A stretch of 64,000 bases of DNA from Trichobilharzia szidati (GCA_944472155.2 OX235277.1:31320804-31384803); one strand, 5' to 3'; positions 15,195 to 26,839 are shown, counted from the stretch's first letter. Numbers and translations are program-made. Notes: generated from the letters alone by a model not told the origin.

Positions 15195-15410
15195 ACATAT
15201 ATGTCACAGGGTTTCATCATGAGCTGACATCGGTTAGAGAACCAGCACCCTAGAATACTGGACAACTGTTTCGTCCTGGTTTGGGACTATTCATCAGTAC
15301 GCACCCACCGGGATTTGAACCCAGGATCTTCTGGTTACAAGGCGAGCTCGTTGACCATTAAACCACTGGGATCCTATCCAGTGACCAGTACATGAATTCC
15401 GACTTCTACC
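15195..15410 (-). mobile_element. Hammerhead-bearing tRNA-SINE (SM-alpha-like), minus copy of an inverted pair
   Basis: Minus strand reads a tRNA-like head (a TGGTTTAATGGTCAACGAG A box and GGGTTCAAATCCC B box at about 15305-15370), then the hammerhead-like module (15253-15300), then the tail 'ggttctctaaccgatgtcag' and 'ctcatgatgaaa'. A plus-strand partial copy follows at 15525-15660. Confidence 0.8.
15253..15300 (-). ncRNA. Hammerhead-ribozyme-like module, degenerate
   Basis: Minus strand: stem I GTACTG pairs with CAGTAT; the 7-nt core is ATGAATA; stem II GTCC..GGAC closes CAAACCA; then GAAA; short stem III ACA/TGT; cleavage-site-like TC. Position 8 of the core is T, so cleavage is unlikely. 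Confidence 0.55.
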
Positions 15411-15524
15411 AATTCACACCATATCGCGTCACTAGTCAATGTCTGCGGTGAGTAATTATCCTCACGCCCGACCTCCTATACCCTAGTGTTCACGACTTCT
15501 CATTAGAACCCCAGGTAACCTACC

Positions 15525-15660
15525 TGAAAGGGCCAGTCGCAAACTAGGACGAAACAGATGTCGAGTACTCCCTGTTGATTTTCCAGTGATTCTCTAACCG
15601 ATATCAGCTCAGGATGACATCCTGTAACCAGCCAATCAAATCCCCACAAACCAATATTTG
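15525..15660 (+). mobile_element. Hammerhead-bearing tRNA-SINE, plus-strand 3' part
   Basis: Contains 'aaactaggacgaaacag', the stem II/GAAA half of the module, and the tail 'gattctctaaccgatatcag'. The 5' head and core are missing. Opposed to the minus copy at 15195-15410. Confidence 0.7.
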
Positions 15661-15737
15661 AATTACAAATGTGTTGACTCGTTTATAGCGGAGACCCATC
15701 GATCTTGCAGGTTAGTGTCACAGAACACATTCCAAAG

Positions 15738-15970
15738 TGACTGCAATAACGAATGAAATCACCTGATACAATTAATCCTGGAAATAGATGTCTAACATCA
15801 TCTATCACAAAGTACATGATAGAGAAGGATCACAAAATTGATTTCAATGGTGCCTTTAAGCCCACATATAAAATAGGTTTGAGTCACATACTTAAGTGCG
15901 TGGAAGCCTGTTTTACGTGTTCAAAAATTACTTTTCATTACTTTAAACCTGCCTTGGTAATGCAATTTTA
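15738..15970 (+). mobile_element. Penelope-like element fragment, end of GIY-YIG domain
   Basis: Frame 15753-15971 contains RCLTSSITKYMIEKDHKIDF, then NGAFKPTYKIG and ILKCVEA. This follows the pattern of the GIY-YIG C-terminal segment in Penelope-like elements (SSIAxHIIETGHKID .. ILKFVEALAIRK), as also seen on the minus strand at 30399-30584. Confidence 0.7.
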
Positions 15971-16384
15971 GAACCGAAGCTCATTTCATTTATGCTCTAT
16001 AAACATCTTGACTTATATTGATAAAATCGTAATCCTTTACTATCTGTTACCTTTTAAATAAATATGTGTGACAAGCACGTGTGCAATCAGAATGTTCAAA
16101 ATGTGTTACGCAGGTAAATTAAACGTTTCAGATGAATTTTATCTTCTTATTGCTTTGTTGAAATTCATACAAGGAACTAATGGCTATAGACTACAACTAT
16201 CCCGAAGTGTTTAAGCTGTTTAGGAAAGTAGTGAATAACTTCATTTGTGATCAAAATACTGTCTTTTAATTTTCAAAAGAAAGACGGAGATATGTTTTTC
16301 AAAAGTGAACTTCAACACTACAACGGCTTTGAATATCTGTCAAATTCACCTACTTAAATTAACAGTTAATTTGTTCAAGTATTG

Positions 16385-16545
16385 GTTTGCAGCGGCTGCA
16401 TGATATACGAATTCTCCTGGTAACCCCAAGGTTCTGGGTTCGACCTTTGTTGTGGGTGCCTACTGGTGAAGAATCCCAAACTAGAATGAAATAGCTGTCG
16501 AGTGGTTTTCAATGGTTCCCTAAATGAAATTAATTTGTGAAAAAA
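16385..16545 (+). mobile_element. Hammerhead-bearing tRNA-SINE
   Basis: B box GGTTCTGGGTTCGACC at about 16431, the module at 16460-16505 and the tail 'ttttcaatggttccctaaa'. Confidence 0.75.
16460..16505 (+). ncRNA. Hammerhead-ribozyme-like module, near-canonical core
   Basis: Stem I CTACTG; core GTGAAGA against canonical CUGANGA, so only the first base differs; stem II is ATCC..GAAT around CAAACTA (weakened); GAAA present; stem III TAGCTGT; then C. The first core base normally pairs with G8, so the C-to-G change should still inactivate it. Confidence 0.55.
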
Positions 16546-17160
16546 ACTGAAAATAATTAAATCATTGAAGTGTTTTCACAGAGAAACACACGTGGATGTG
16601 ACTGTATCGCCGTTATCGAAATACAAGGGTTTTTGTGTGTAAATTATGTCTTCTTGCTTCTCCCTTCACCCACCCCACTCATTCATTTATAAACACACCT
16701 ACTATATGTAGATTAGAGGTCACATTCATTTATGATTTAAATAAACAAAGAAGAGTTTGTTTTTATAAAAATCAGTAATAATACTCTCGCACTCAATTGT
16801 TATTGATTTCTTTGTTTTTCCAGTTCGTTTTTCTCTGTGTTTACCTTCCCTTCTCTTCATATTTTTTCTTTTCTGCTTTCCATCATTTGTTTACCTTCTA
16901 GTTAGTGAAGTTTATTTTTAGACTAAAATCAAGTCAAATCTATGTCCAATATTCAGTTCTTTGTAAGTATATCTCTTGGATAAATCGGAGTCGGTTTGTT
17001 TAAAAGTATATTTAGTTATTCACATGTGCTCAGTCGATGGTTTAATTTCAGACGAGCTCGAGTTGGTGATGGATAGATAAGAAACATTGTCCACAAATTC
17101 ACATATTTTCGGCCACTTTTGTTACTAAATCAAGGTTAGTTGTCATTGGATGGTTGGACT
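16546..17160. other. Unassigned intergenic stretch
   Basis: No exon or recognised repeat in about 600 bp. Confidence 0.5.
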
Positions 17161-17166
17161 GATAGG

Positions 17167-17560
17167 CTGGTTTCAACATACAACCTTGCACAGATGTGCA
17201 GCAGTTCGAGTCGCCACACTTCACTTAGCACACAAAGCAAGAGAAGAAAGTAAAGAGAAATGCAAAGTCGAGACAGTAAACTGAGATATGAGGCAAGAAG
17301 AATAGTAATATAGAAGAACAATAGAGCTTTACTGGATATTATCAATCACAAAGAGTAAATGCATCTGCACCAGCCATTGAGAACGATTTTGGGTCATATC
17401 AGCAGTTATCTCCAGCCCTCATTGGTTTTAACCATCCCGAGGAACCCAACCAGGCTGACAGTGTACACCTCCATAGGTGACTGGCTTGAACTAACTGTTG
17501 TAAGTTTCATTGACTGATGAAGCCATGTTTTCACTTGACTACCACTAGCTCTTTTTCAAC
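17167..17560 (-). mobile_element. Non-LTR retrotransposon 3' end, inverted near-identical copy of 10435-10829
   Basis: Line-by-line comparison with the reverse complement of 10435-10829 shows only about two differences over 394 bp. It is truncated at its 5' side relative to the plus copy and stops at the same 3' point (..gttgaaaccag), as expected for independent insertions of a young family. Confidence 0.85.
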
Positions 17561-17839
17561 TTTGGTAGTTGTATATTTTATGGAGTAGGTGGCTTGCTAG
17601 CCTTACTGAATCTACTTTCCACCTAAGAGACATTTAGGAGTGCATCAGCTGAGAATCGGATCCTTACTATGTATGTGTCACGGTTGATAGGCATACTACC
17701 GTTGAATCACTGGTGTAACATTTTAAATGTATTACTTATTAACTAGTGATGAAGATTCCTGACCAGTGAAAATAAAAGAAAACACTCATCATTATTCATC
17801 GTTTTTACTGCAGAATTTTAAAGCTAATCAGCTAGAATA

Positions 17840-18345
17840 GGCTTGAAAAGCAAAAAAAAGGAGTTTATCACTCTATTAACCTACTTGGAAATCCATAGCT
17901 CTCAGTACAACAAAAACAAGGTGGGAATTTGCAACACTGATATCAAATCAGTGCTTCTTTCTATGGTTAGGGTTAGGGTTAGGGCTCATTACCAAAAGCC
18001 TTGTTCAAAAGGCTACGGAAAAATTCCATCGACAGCTGACTTCACCCGATACACAATGTCAGATGTTTCTAGGGAATTCGTAAGCAGGGAGGAACTCTGG
18101 TAGGTAGTGAGCTAGCCAACGACCTATTGTTTAAAAACAATGAATACTGTTGAGTGAAACACTAATGAGAAGCGATTTATTAAGTGTTGGTCAGTGGCTG
18201 ATATAGAGGAAATCATATAAAATGGAAATGAGACCTTGTGGAAAATCGTGGAGTTAGCTAAATAACAACCGAAGAAAACAGACTGAAATGGCAATGTCCT
18301 ACTGAAGCTTTATGTTGTTCCTTTCGGAACCTAAGGGGAAAATAA
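17840..18345 (+). mobile_element. RTE/SR2-like non-LTR retrotransposon, 3' end
   Basis: Follows the copy at 8060-8555 through 'ctgatatcaaatcagtgctt', the 'ctatggtt' block, 'aggaaatcatataaaatg' and the end 'cctaaggggaaaataag'. Carries a TTAGGG run at 17965-17984. Coding potential is destroyed. Confidence 0.7.
17965..17984 (+). repeat. Short interstitial TTAGGG run
   Basis: Three and a third units of the TTAGGG telomere-type repeat, embedded in the retroelement tail at the point where the copy at 8160 reads 'ctatggttcagagacctgg'. Confidence 0.9.
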
Positions 18346-18534
18346 GAATAATGGTAATTTCATCAGGATGGTGAAGTGTGGTATATGTTGTTCAACAGGA
18401 AAAATAGTTTTTCTTTCTCTATATCTATCTGTTTTATACTGACTAAGTTTCTCAAACCTTATAAAAAGATAATTTTCATCTTAAAAATAATTTTAAAACA
18501 AAGCTATCAATTTGTAGTGACAAATCCTTCCTAT

Positions 18535-18815
18535 GCAGAAGGAAATGGAGATGGATTAAGCATACGCTTAGGAGACTGTTGAGTGAGATCACACGTCAGG
18601 CTACCAAGTGAAATGCAAATAGGAAGCTATGTATTAAACGTAAGTCTGGGGGTGACATGTAGGAAATCATTTGAAGAGGGAATGAAAGCTTCTGGACAGT
18701 TGTACAGCTGGTTCCAGGTGATATCAGAAGGAACAGTGTAATGTAGAATGCCTCCAAAGTCCTATGTTTCACTCAAAATGGAAGTAGTGAATAATATTAA
18801 TTATACCAGCAAACA
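18535..18815 (+). mobile_element. RTE/SR2-like non-LTR retrotransposon, 3' end
   Basis: 'gagatggattaagcatacgc' corresponds to the family's RWRWIxHT coding block. It then has 'gttgagtgagatcacacg', 'gacatgtaggaaatca', and an end at 'cctatgtttcactcaaaatg' with an AATAATATTAAT tail. Confidence 0.7.
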
Positions 18816-18884
18816 TCGATTATGACAATAATACGCCGCTGATTTCCAAGAATTATCCACAAATATTAATAGCATTTCCTTTGG

Positions 18885-19912
18885 TTGTGAGTGGAACATA
18901 AGGCTTCAACTACACATCTCTACATTATTCTATTTTCCGCTGTCCTCTTCAACTGGCCCCACGATTGCCCATAATCTCTCACCTCCTACTCCTCACAATA
19001 TCCCCTCCATGTCATCCTCACACCGATGACCCACTCGTCACTTCCCAATCGAATTCAACTCGAGCAATGGTCAGCGTTGCGCGTGATGTCATTCGGTGGT
19101 CTCCTCAACCTATACCCTAGCCATCTCCATTTCCTCTTACATATTTGTTGACCATTAGGCTCTTGGGTGGTTTCTTCATCGCCAGAGTTTCTTGTCACTA
19201 ATTATTTCTCGCTGGCCATTCGATATTCAGTATGGATCCAGCAAAGTGGGCAGCTGTTGATAGAAGTCTGCAACCTGTTGGAAATCCTTTTCGTGACACG
19301 CTCACCGTTTCTCTGACTCATATCAAAGCAGTGACTGACTGGCTTCACATTTGTGTCGAACAGAATCCGAATCTTGTTCTTTACGCTGACTGAGAGCAGA
19401 AGATTTCCAAACTGATTTCAATCTGATGAAGATGTATCTCCCCTTTTCGAGACTGGCTGGCTGAATTTGACAACTTGATCCGTACCTGCGGTTGAAACAA
19501 TGCTTCCTAGCCAGATATGTGAAGCCGGGAAGTAACTTCTATCAAATCTCTCGCGTTGATGGTGATTGGTGATGGTTGTTGTTGCTGTTGTTGTCGCTGC
19601 TGCTGCTGTTCGTTGGTTATCTTCATCACCTCCATCTTCTCTGTGTTGGCTTGGAGTCCTGTCTTCGCTGCCTGCCTCTCTTCTTCAGCCAGTTTGTTGG
19701 TTCTCGTCTGCAAATCTGCGAGCCTGTGTGACACTAAACAAAATCATCCACACGCAAAATCCAGATCTTTGGGAATCTTATTGTCGGTCAGTCCAAAGTA
19801 TTCCTGTCTCTTCACTCCTTGTACACAGTCTAACGCATAATCCCGTCAGTTCACCACAATTAAAAGTGTCATCGGTAATAACAGTCAGCTAGCTTGTCTT
19901 ACTCCCGTATTA
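18885..19912 (-). mobile_element. RTE/SR2-like non-LTR retrotransposon, 5'-truncated, about 1 kb
   Basis: Minus strand. Very similar over its length to 55030-56050. It encodes a fragment with RTNKLAEEERQAAKTGLQ, then TEKMEVMKITNEQQQQRQ with a polyglutamine run, then PSPITINARDLIEVTS. Homology to the longer copy breaks off abruptly near 19912, the expected 5' truncation point. The 3' end abuts the plus-strand element at 18535-18815. Confidence 0.8.
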
Positions 19913-20390
19913 TATTAAATAATTCCATCCTTTATTTGGTATCTAAATTTTTGTGATTACTTTTCATAATTTTCCATATCTTGAAATTGATGAGTTCTTA
20001 TTAATCAATACATCACTACTTAACTGTTTTTATTCTAATGGATTATTTTGAAAGGAACTGTATATCATTTCAAGGACGTTGTTGATTAACTAAGTGAATA
20101 GGAAATATGTTTTTTCACTCAATTAATTACTTTTTAAATGTCTAGTTAGTAATTTCCATTTTGTGCAATATGAGCTAGAAATAAATAGCTTGAAATCAGT
20201 CATATCCTCGCAGACCAACATTTGAAAATTAATCACTAATATTCATTAGTGATGTGAATAATTCGTGACTAAGATAGTTCACGAAGTCCATGTGAACACG
20301 AATACTCGTTGATGATATTGGATGCCACTGGCCATATGTATTATGAAAGAGGAAAAGATTGTGTTCATCTAACGGCCATTACATTTCGTA
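19913..20390. other. Unassigned intergenic stretch
   Basis: AT-rich; no exon or recognised repeat. Confidence 0.5.
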
Positions 20391-20394
20391 TTAT

Positions 20395-20595
20395 TTCCTG
20401 AAAGGCCGAGGGGTTTGCCTCGTAACCTGAAAGTCCTGGATTCTATCTCTATTAGGCTCATAGATATGTACTGCTGAACAGTCCCAAACCAGAACGGAAC
20501 ATTTGTCCAATACTCCTTGGCTTACAATAGTTCACTAACAGATATCAGTTCGTCATCAAACTTGTAATTAATCGATTCTCTGCAAATTAACTTTC
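20395..20595 (+). mobile_element. Hammerhead-bearing tRNA-SINE
   Basis: tRNA-like part 'ggtttgcctcgtaacctgaa' with a decayed B box 'ggattctatctc', the module at 20468-20513, and the tail 'agttcactaacagatatcag'. Confidence 0.75.
20468..20513 (+). ncRNA. Hammerhead-ribozyme-like module, degenerate
   Basis: Stem I GTACTG; core CTGAACA, keeping CUGA and the last A; stem II GTCC..GAAC around CAAACCA; GGAA where GAAA is expected; stem III weak; stem I 3' strand CAATAC. Core position 8 is C. Confidence 0.5.
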
Positions 20596-20599
20596 GAAA

Positions 20600-21340
20600 C
20601 AATATAGGAAATAACATCTGTTGATAACTACTATCTCCTTATAGCTGAATATTTCTGTTGTGACTTATTAATATGATAATTCACAGTATGAACATGTTAG
20701 CCATGCATTCAGATATTGTAGACTTGGTATCTCTGCGACAATATGAGCAACAATTTTAACCTGTTAATTTCGAATAGTTACTTTTATAGCTTTTCTCTAG
20801 TGCTGATGAAAACGTATGTTCGGTTATTACATCTCGTCGAAGTTAATTTCTTCTTGAAATACTTGAACGAGTTTTAGTGTTGCACGATCGCTAAGCTACA
20901 GGGAAAAATGTTTGAGGCCATTGACACACGGTCTGAGTAGTTGGTTTTAGGAGTTGTGTCCGAATGAAGAACATACCCCTGGCTACAGACTGCCCCGTGT
21001 GGTATGTCAGGGTGCACAACTTCGTCCTGAGACGCCCAAAATAAGTTGGACGACTTACGCTACAACGGTGATTGCTTTTAGTCTAACCTCTATCCAAACA
21101 ACTTTTCTGTTATGGTAAGAACCACGAGACATTACCTCCAGCCAGTACAGATTTGCAGGATAGCAGCTAACTTTTGGAAATTTTCTAAAGCGTGAAACAT
21201 GCACACTTCAAATAATGTTTAGGCATTAAAACCTTATTTTACACTTTCAGTTCAGTGGTCATACTGAAAGGTGTTCCTAAGTGTATCACTACATTGAAGT
21301 GTATATAGCAACGTGAAGTATACATTTTTTGATAGGGTTA
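20600..21340. other. Unassigned intergenic stretch
   Basis: Slightly GC-richer block at about 20880-21180; no family recognised. Confidence 0.5.
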
Positions 21341-21344
21341 ATCG

Positions 21345-21470
21345 CCAGGCATCTGTCGTTGAGCAGTAGAATGCCCGTGAACCATGACACATGTGGTCTG
21401 GGGTTTGAACTCTGACAGACACAAAGCTGAAGCTTGAGGCCCCTTGCTCTAATTGGAGCCGAAAAGAAGT
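21345..21470 (+). mobile_element. tRNA-like SINE fragment
   Basis: 'gttgagcagtagaatgcccg' (A-box side), then 'acatgtggtctggggtttga' with a B box GGGTTTGAACTC, then 'aagctgaagcttgaggcccc'. Decayed relative of the GCGTCGG family. Confidence 0.5.
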
Positions 21471-21977
21471 AAATAAAATAGTAAGGAACTTTTAAGCGAA
21501 CGACAAGTAATCATCTTAGGACACTTAATCAACTTTATATTCATTAAAACTTGTCACTCACATACCTGCTGAATATTACTTAGATGATGAAACAATACAG
21601 CAACAGTTGCTACGTCGTAAAGCAATGTATTTCCACAAATCGAATGTGTAATTAAGACACATTTTACAAACCTTCGCAAGACTGTAACAATTTGCCTGCT
21701 TCTCCTGAACTTTATTTTCTCCATTTTCTTCACTTAATTAGGCAGATATGTGGACAGTGTTGAGTTTTTATTTTATTTTTCCACCCAAAATTTTCATATT
21801 TTGAAGGGAAGTGGAAAATCAAGATACGAATTATTTGTGTTGTTTTCAGATCAAGGTCACCACTTGATTTCATTTTCTTTATCACTGTCTTTCTGTCTTC
21901 TCTCGTGTCCTTCAAGAAAGTAGTGGTTTCATTTTTAGCTTGAATTAAAAACAATCACGGACACAGACTCAAACACG

Positions 21978-21979
<2 letters not shown>

Positions 21980-22021
<42 letters not shown>
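21980..22021 (+). repeat. AT microsatellite, 21 units
   Basis: Uninterrupted 42 bp; the longest dinucleotide run in the window. Confidence 0.95.
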
Positions 22022-22024
<3 letters not shown>

Positions 22025-22780
22025 CATACCACTATCTCTACTAAAAAGGCAGAGTAAGTATTTCTTTTTAATCTTAGATAGGTCAGTTGATTTGTTTTTC
22101 TAAAGCCTAAAGTGTTTTTGGTACAAAATGTGAGATTATAAGACAATAGGTAGAGGATAAGTGTGTTTACTATTGTGATGTGTATTTATGTTTATTTGTG
22201 TGTGTTCTCACGAGTCTATGCGTCTATGTGTATAAGAAGTGAAAAGTTGGGTGGATGGAAGTATCACATAGAAATAAGCAACAAAAATAAACCATTGTAA
22301 TTATTAACTTATTTTGTCAGTCATTCGTAGAATTCTACTTCTCCTCTTTCTCATTATATTCACAGATGTCTATTTAGTTGTCCCATGAGTTGCCTTCTCG
22401 AAAGGCAATACATCAATATGCACTGACGCGCTCACACACACACACAAAAGCTGAAGTGAAGTAGTAAATTAGTTTTTTTCTTATCGAAAAGAAATTCGAT
22501 CTCATTTTCCAATCGGGGATTAAAACTAGCATCTGTTTATTTCTGTATTTCAGTAATTTGTGAGAATAAATTAATTGGATTTTCAGGCAGATTTGTACGT
22601 GTATGTGATTGTAAGTGTGTAAATGTACGAATTACTAGCATCTACTAAAAAGAGATGAAAGGGACTCAGAAAAAAATCAGACAGATGCTATGGTGTTACT
22701 TTTAATCAAATGTTACTGATAATCTGATCTGACCTCATAAACGACCTGGTATGTCCACCGAAGGTAGACAGACTCCCGTC
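22022..22780. other. Unassigned intergenic stretch
   Basis: No exon or repeat family recognised. Confidence 0.5.
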
Positions 22781-22784
22781 TTCC

Positions 22785-23072
22785 TAAAGAAATGTTCTCA
22801 TGTGTCCGTGCGTTCCCAGCCTCTGCCACATATAGAATGGCATATGAAACTGTTTTGGACACCAGTAACCGTAGGGAAATAGCGCCTGAAGCTGCTCTGC
22901 TGTCTTGTGGATCAGACTTCAAGTCGAAGGGTCATACGGACAACAACCCGCTTCGGTTTGGGCGTCTGGGCAGTATCGGAGCCCTCGCTGGAACAAACTA
23001 TTAGATTTGTCTGGAGCATTTCTTGTGCCCATAATGCACCAAGTTTCTGTTATAGGAAATAAATAAATAATC
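22785..23072 (+). other. GC-richer block ending in (AAAT)n, possible retroposon 3' end
   Basis: Roughly 50% GC against an AT-rich background. Plus frame 22792-23004 is open (70 codons, with SCGSDFKSKGHTDNNPLRFG), and a minus frame 22713-22922 overlaps it. After the plus-frame stop comes 'gttataggaaataaataaat', which resembles a retroposon tail. I do not recognise the family. Confidence 0.35.
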
Positions 23073-23232
23073 TGAGGTAAGTAGTGCTGAGTAACTTAAC
23101 TTAGGCATCTTAGGTGAGATCAAATTCTGTGCCTACACTGTCATCAAGGTAACACCTCAGCACACTTTTCTTTGATTTGAGAAGTCAGTTGTCGCTCAAG
23201 AAGAAGCCCTCCTCAACTATCACTCTCTCTCT

Positions 23233-23234
<2 letters not shown>

Positions 23235-23271
<37 letters not shown>
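23235..23271 (+). repeat. AT microsatellite
   Basis: Uninterrupted 37 bp following a CT run. Confidence 0.95.
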
Positions 23272-23272
<1 letters not shown>

Positions 23273-23534
23273 CTTAGAATCTCAAAGTGAATTCTTAGGT
23301 TATTTATACTTAATCTTGACTCAATTTTACAGGTTGTTCTTCAATTAACAACCTTCTATTTATGAGTCTTATTAGCGAACTACCGCCTAGAGTGATGACA
23401 CTTTCAAAATATTCGCAGCCGATTTATAATTAAAGTCATCAACGCTGTGTGGCATCCATTTGAATTGTAAGGGAAATAAAATATTGTGAATTGTCAGAAG
23501 TTAATATTTAATGGGCTATTAGATATTTTTCCAG

Positions 23535-23690
23535 TAGCTAAAATGTCAACAGGTTGGCCTCCCAACCGGGAGGTCCTGATTTCATTACTCGATGGAGATG
23601 TGGATTCAGACTGCTTGAGTGTACTTCCTGGTTTTGATGGTTCTCTAACTGATATTGGTTTGTGATGAAATATGACGTGAAGTAAAAGTT
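23535..23690 (+). mobile_element. Hammerhead-bearing tRNA-SINE, module decayed
   Basis: 'caacaggttggcctcccaac' and 'gggaggtcctgatttcatt' (decayed B box), then the tail 'ggttctctaactgatattgg'. The hammerhead portion is barely visible. Confidence 0.6.
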
Positions 23691-23814
23691 TTATCATCGT
23701 CAAGTATACCACTTTCTAATATGTAGGAGTAAACAGAAAACCTGAGTTAAAAGATTCCTGTTAACTGACTTTGACTTTGAACATCTGGAGCACACTATCA
23801 GATTATTAATGCAT

Positions 23815-24385
23815 TAATATTCGTTCCTTGAGTTCCGAGTGGAACATATCGCTTTAGCAGTATATCTTTATTTCACTCAGTTAGCTACCATCGCTTTCAT
23901 CAGCCTCCTGACTACTCACGAGCTTTCATTCTGTCTTCACAGGATCTCTTATGCGTCACCGTTAGGCCTATGTTCAACTCGTCGTTTCCGATTCGCGTTC
24001 CACTCAATAGACTGATGTGTGACTTTTTTCAACGGTCTTCCCAATGTATTTCCAATTCATCTTTATTTCCTTTAGCGTATTTGTTAGGCTATGGATAGTT
24101 GGTCGGTTTTTTACATGCTACATTTCCCTATTTGTTAGTTCTATCTGGTTATCTGATCTTCCGCATGGATGTAATGGAGCTGTTGGTAAAAGTCTACAGT
24201 AGCCTATTGCAAAAGGTTTTGGTGACACACGAAGTCACTGAACCATACAGAAGAGTTGACTTGACATTCGGGTTGAAAATCTGAATTTTTTCCTTATTCT
24301 GAATGCAGCAGATTTCCAAACTGATTTCAGAGTGAAAAAAGTCTACCTTGCCTTTCTCATTTTGGCTTACGAAGATCATTTTTTA
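23815..24385 (-). mobile_element. RTE/SR2-like non-LTR retrotransposon, 3' end
   Basis: Minus strand carries the family's 3' blocks. On the plus strand they read 'ccgagtggaacatatcgctt', 'gcgtatttgttaggct', 'tttccaaactgatttcagag'. 5'-truncated near 24385. Confidence 0.7.
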
Positions 24386-24389
24386 ATAT

Positions 24390-25760
24390 CGGTAGGAAAG
24401 AAAACATTAAATTACTTATCACGAGAAGTAATAAATTAAATAATCTAAGAACAACAAGTGGTGAACACTCCTTAGAAATGACTCCCATTAAAAATTACGA
24501 GCGCTTAGAAAAAGTGAAATTGTTTAAAAGAATAGGAGATTCACAATATATATAAAGTATAATTTAGTGTTAATATTCTCAAGGGAGGGAACAAGAGGAA
24601 AACGAAAACCGAATGAATATAGATGACATACCAAGTTACTGTGCGAGTTAAAAGGTTTATGGGCAAAGGAGCACTGTAACGTTTAAAGACAAGAGATTTG
24701 GTAGAGGAATGATTATTTGGAATTTGGTGTCTCTATATGGCGAAATTATTTACACCTTATCTACACACCTCCGTTCTCACAGACCTTCCGTGTTGTGCTA
24801 TTTCTACCCTTCCTTCGTATCGCGTTTCTTTTTCTCCTACTCGTGTCTCCCATGTTTCGCCTCAACACTAACTCATTTGCTCTGTCTGTCGTCAAATCTA
24901 TCTCTCTGCTATTTGATGTTTTTATGCTGATGAACATGTCTCTATATACTGCTGATATAGCTTGTCAGTAGCACGCGCCAAAGTAAAAGGAACTGGATAA
25001 ACCGTTTCTGTGTTCACAGTTCAGAGGTTTCCTTTTGTATTGGAAGATCTTCCATTGTGGACAAAAGATGTAGCAGGAAACCCTTCTAACGACTTGGCCT
25101 TTTTACCTTATATATCACACATTGAGGGGATTTTTCTGTCGATACAGAATGATTTGTCGGAACATGGAGCTTAAGAATTGAGGTACTTTCTCGTCTAACC
25201 CTTTCTTTCAACAATCATATTGTGAGATGTTCTTGTGCACGTTTAGACAAAGCTTATCATTGAGACCTATGTACTTAGCGACACAATGTCAAATGAATTG
25301 ATATATGCACGTGAATACTGACAACAGTAGAACATCATGTTTGATGTTTTTATAAATTACAGGTCAGATGAATAGGCAGAATGCATATATATATATATAT
25401 ATGTCTTGTTTGATTTACTATTATCATTATATAATCAAAATTAAACACTAAAAACGAATGTTCAGTTTCTGTTATAATATTTTATAAGGTCAGTGCACGA
25501 AAATGAATTCACGTACAAATAATCGTAGGCATATTAATAATAATGAAGTGAACTCGTAAATGAATACTCCTGATGGCTGTTAATCGATTGTCTAGAGTTT
25601 AAAAAAACATGAACAGACTTTAATTTTGGAGTAGAAAAATTGGTAGAGTAAAATGAAAGGCATCTAATTATACATTACTATTGTTCAAGGATTATTATCT
25701 CCAACTATCCATTAAAGAGAATTTGTACTGTGCATCAATTTGCTCTACCTTCCTTCATAG
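24390..25760. other. Unassigned intergenic stretch
   Basis: Overlapping T/C-rich open frames at 24709-24971 are low-complexity and unconvincing. AT run at 25382-25402. No family recognised. Confidence 0.5.
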
Positions 25761-25764
25761 GTGT

Positions 25765-26345
25765 AAGAGTTGGAAAATATGAAGAGGCTAGATGTCTATG
25801 GCTCCCAGTTTTTGTGTCCTATCGCTCGTGTTAAGTGTTATAATATTGCGATTAACACTGAAGTTAAGGAGATCAAATTAATTGATGCAGTTGTGAAGGT
25901 GAATCGACTGAGATGGTTGGGACACGTGTTGCACATACCCAGGCTACACCTTCCTCGTCCGGCAGTGTTAGCTGATATAGGATTCCGTTGGAAAATATTT
26001 AGTGGCGGTCAAACTAAAACCTGTCATTAGTCCACGAGGTTTTTGACACTTGGTTTGAGCCACCTAGGAAGATATAAGCTGCTTAGTTGGGGTTTTCGAC
26101 ATGATAAGAACCATTGGCTTGAGACTACTGACAAAAAGTCAATCTCAATGGCTCAGATGCAACTTTTTATACTTTTATGTTTTCCCATGTTACTGTTTTT
26201 CATCCCTCACATTTGTGCTGGTTATAATTATTTTGAATATCTTTTTCCCCTCATTCCTCTACTTTTGTGTGTTACATGGAATGCGGCAACTTGAACTGCT
26301 GCACTTTGTGAGAATTTCTGTGTTGAATCTCTGTCGGTGATCTAT
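25765..26345 (+). mobile_element. Non-LTR retrotransposon 3' end (RLRWLGHVLHMP family), older copy
   Basis: Frame 25770-26030 contains VVKVNRLRWLGHVLHIPRLH, then a GGQTKTCH segment, matching the motif at 10341-10400. Then the GWGFRH-type segment and the T-rich tail ending at 'gtgttgaatctctg'. Much more diverged than the 10.1/17.2 kb pair. Confidence 0.75.
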
Positions 26346-26839
26346 AAAGGAATATATGTATACATTAGAAACCACAGGACACAGTAGTATTTGATAGCGG
26401 AATTTTTCATTCATCAGGTGATATACAGCAATACCAGAAAATAGACACCTATATAAATTATTTAAAATAATCCCAGCGTGTTTAAGATAAAACCAAAACA
26501 AGATTTTTCTGAACGTTTTGCTGTGCAAGCCATAGCTTCTTCATCCAGAAAAATTATTCGGATTTTATTAACTACCAAAATATATAGTCAAAAATTACAA
26601 AAAATTGAAGTCAGTTCCTTTGAAAGTCACTTGCTGCTAGAAACTGGTACCAATGGAAAAGTGTAAACAATCATAACATATTTGTAATGACTAATGTAAA
26701 ATTGTCATGTTTGCGTATTTGTCTGTATGAGTGCATGTATCTTGTTTGTTATGTGGAAAACACGTCAAACATGGTAATATTACACTGTGGTCATAATATT
26801 GGATTTAATTAGTTTTTCTCCCTCATCTGTTTTGATGTT

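Noticed and set aside
17965..17984. Chromosome end
   Set aside because: Only about three units, with ordinary sequence on both sides.
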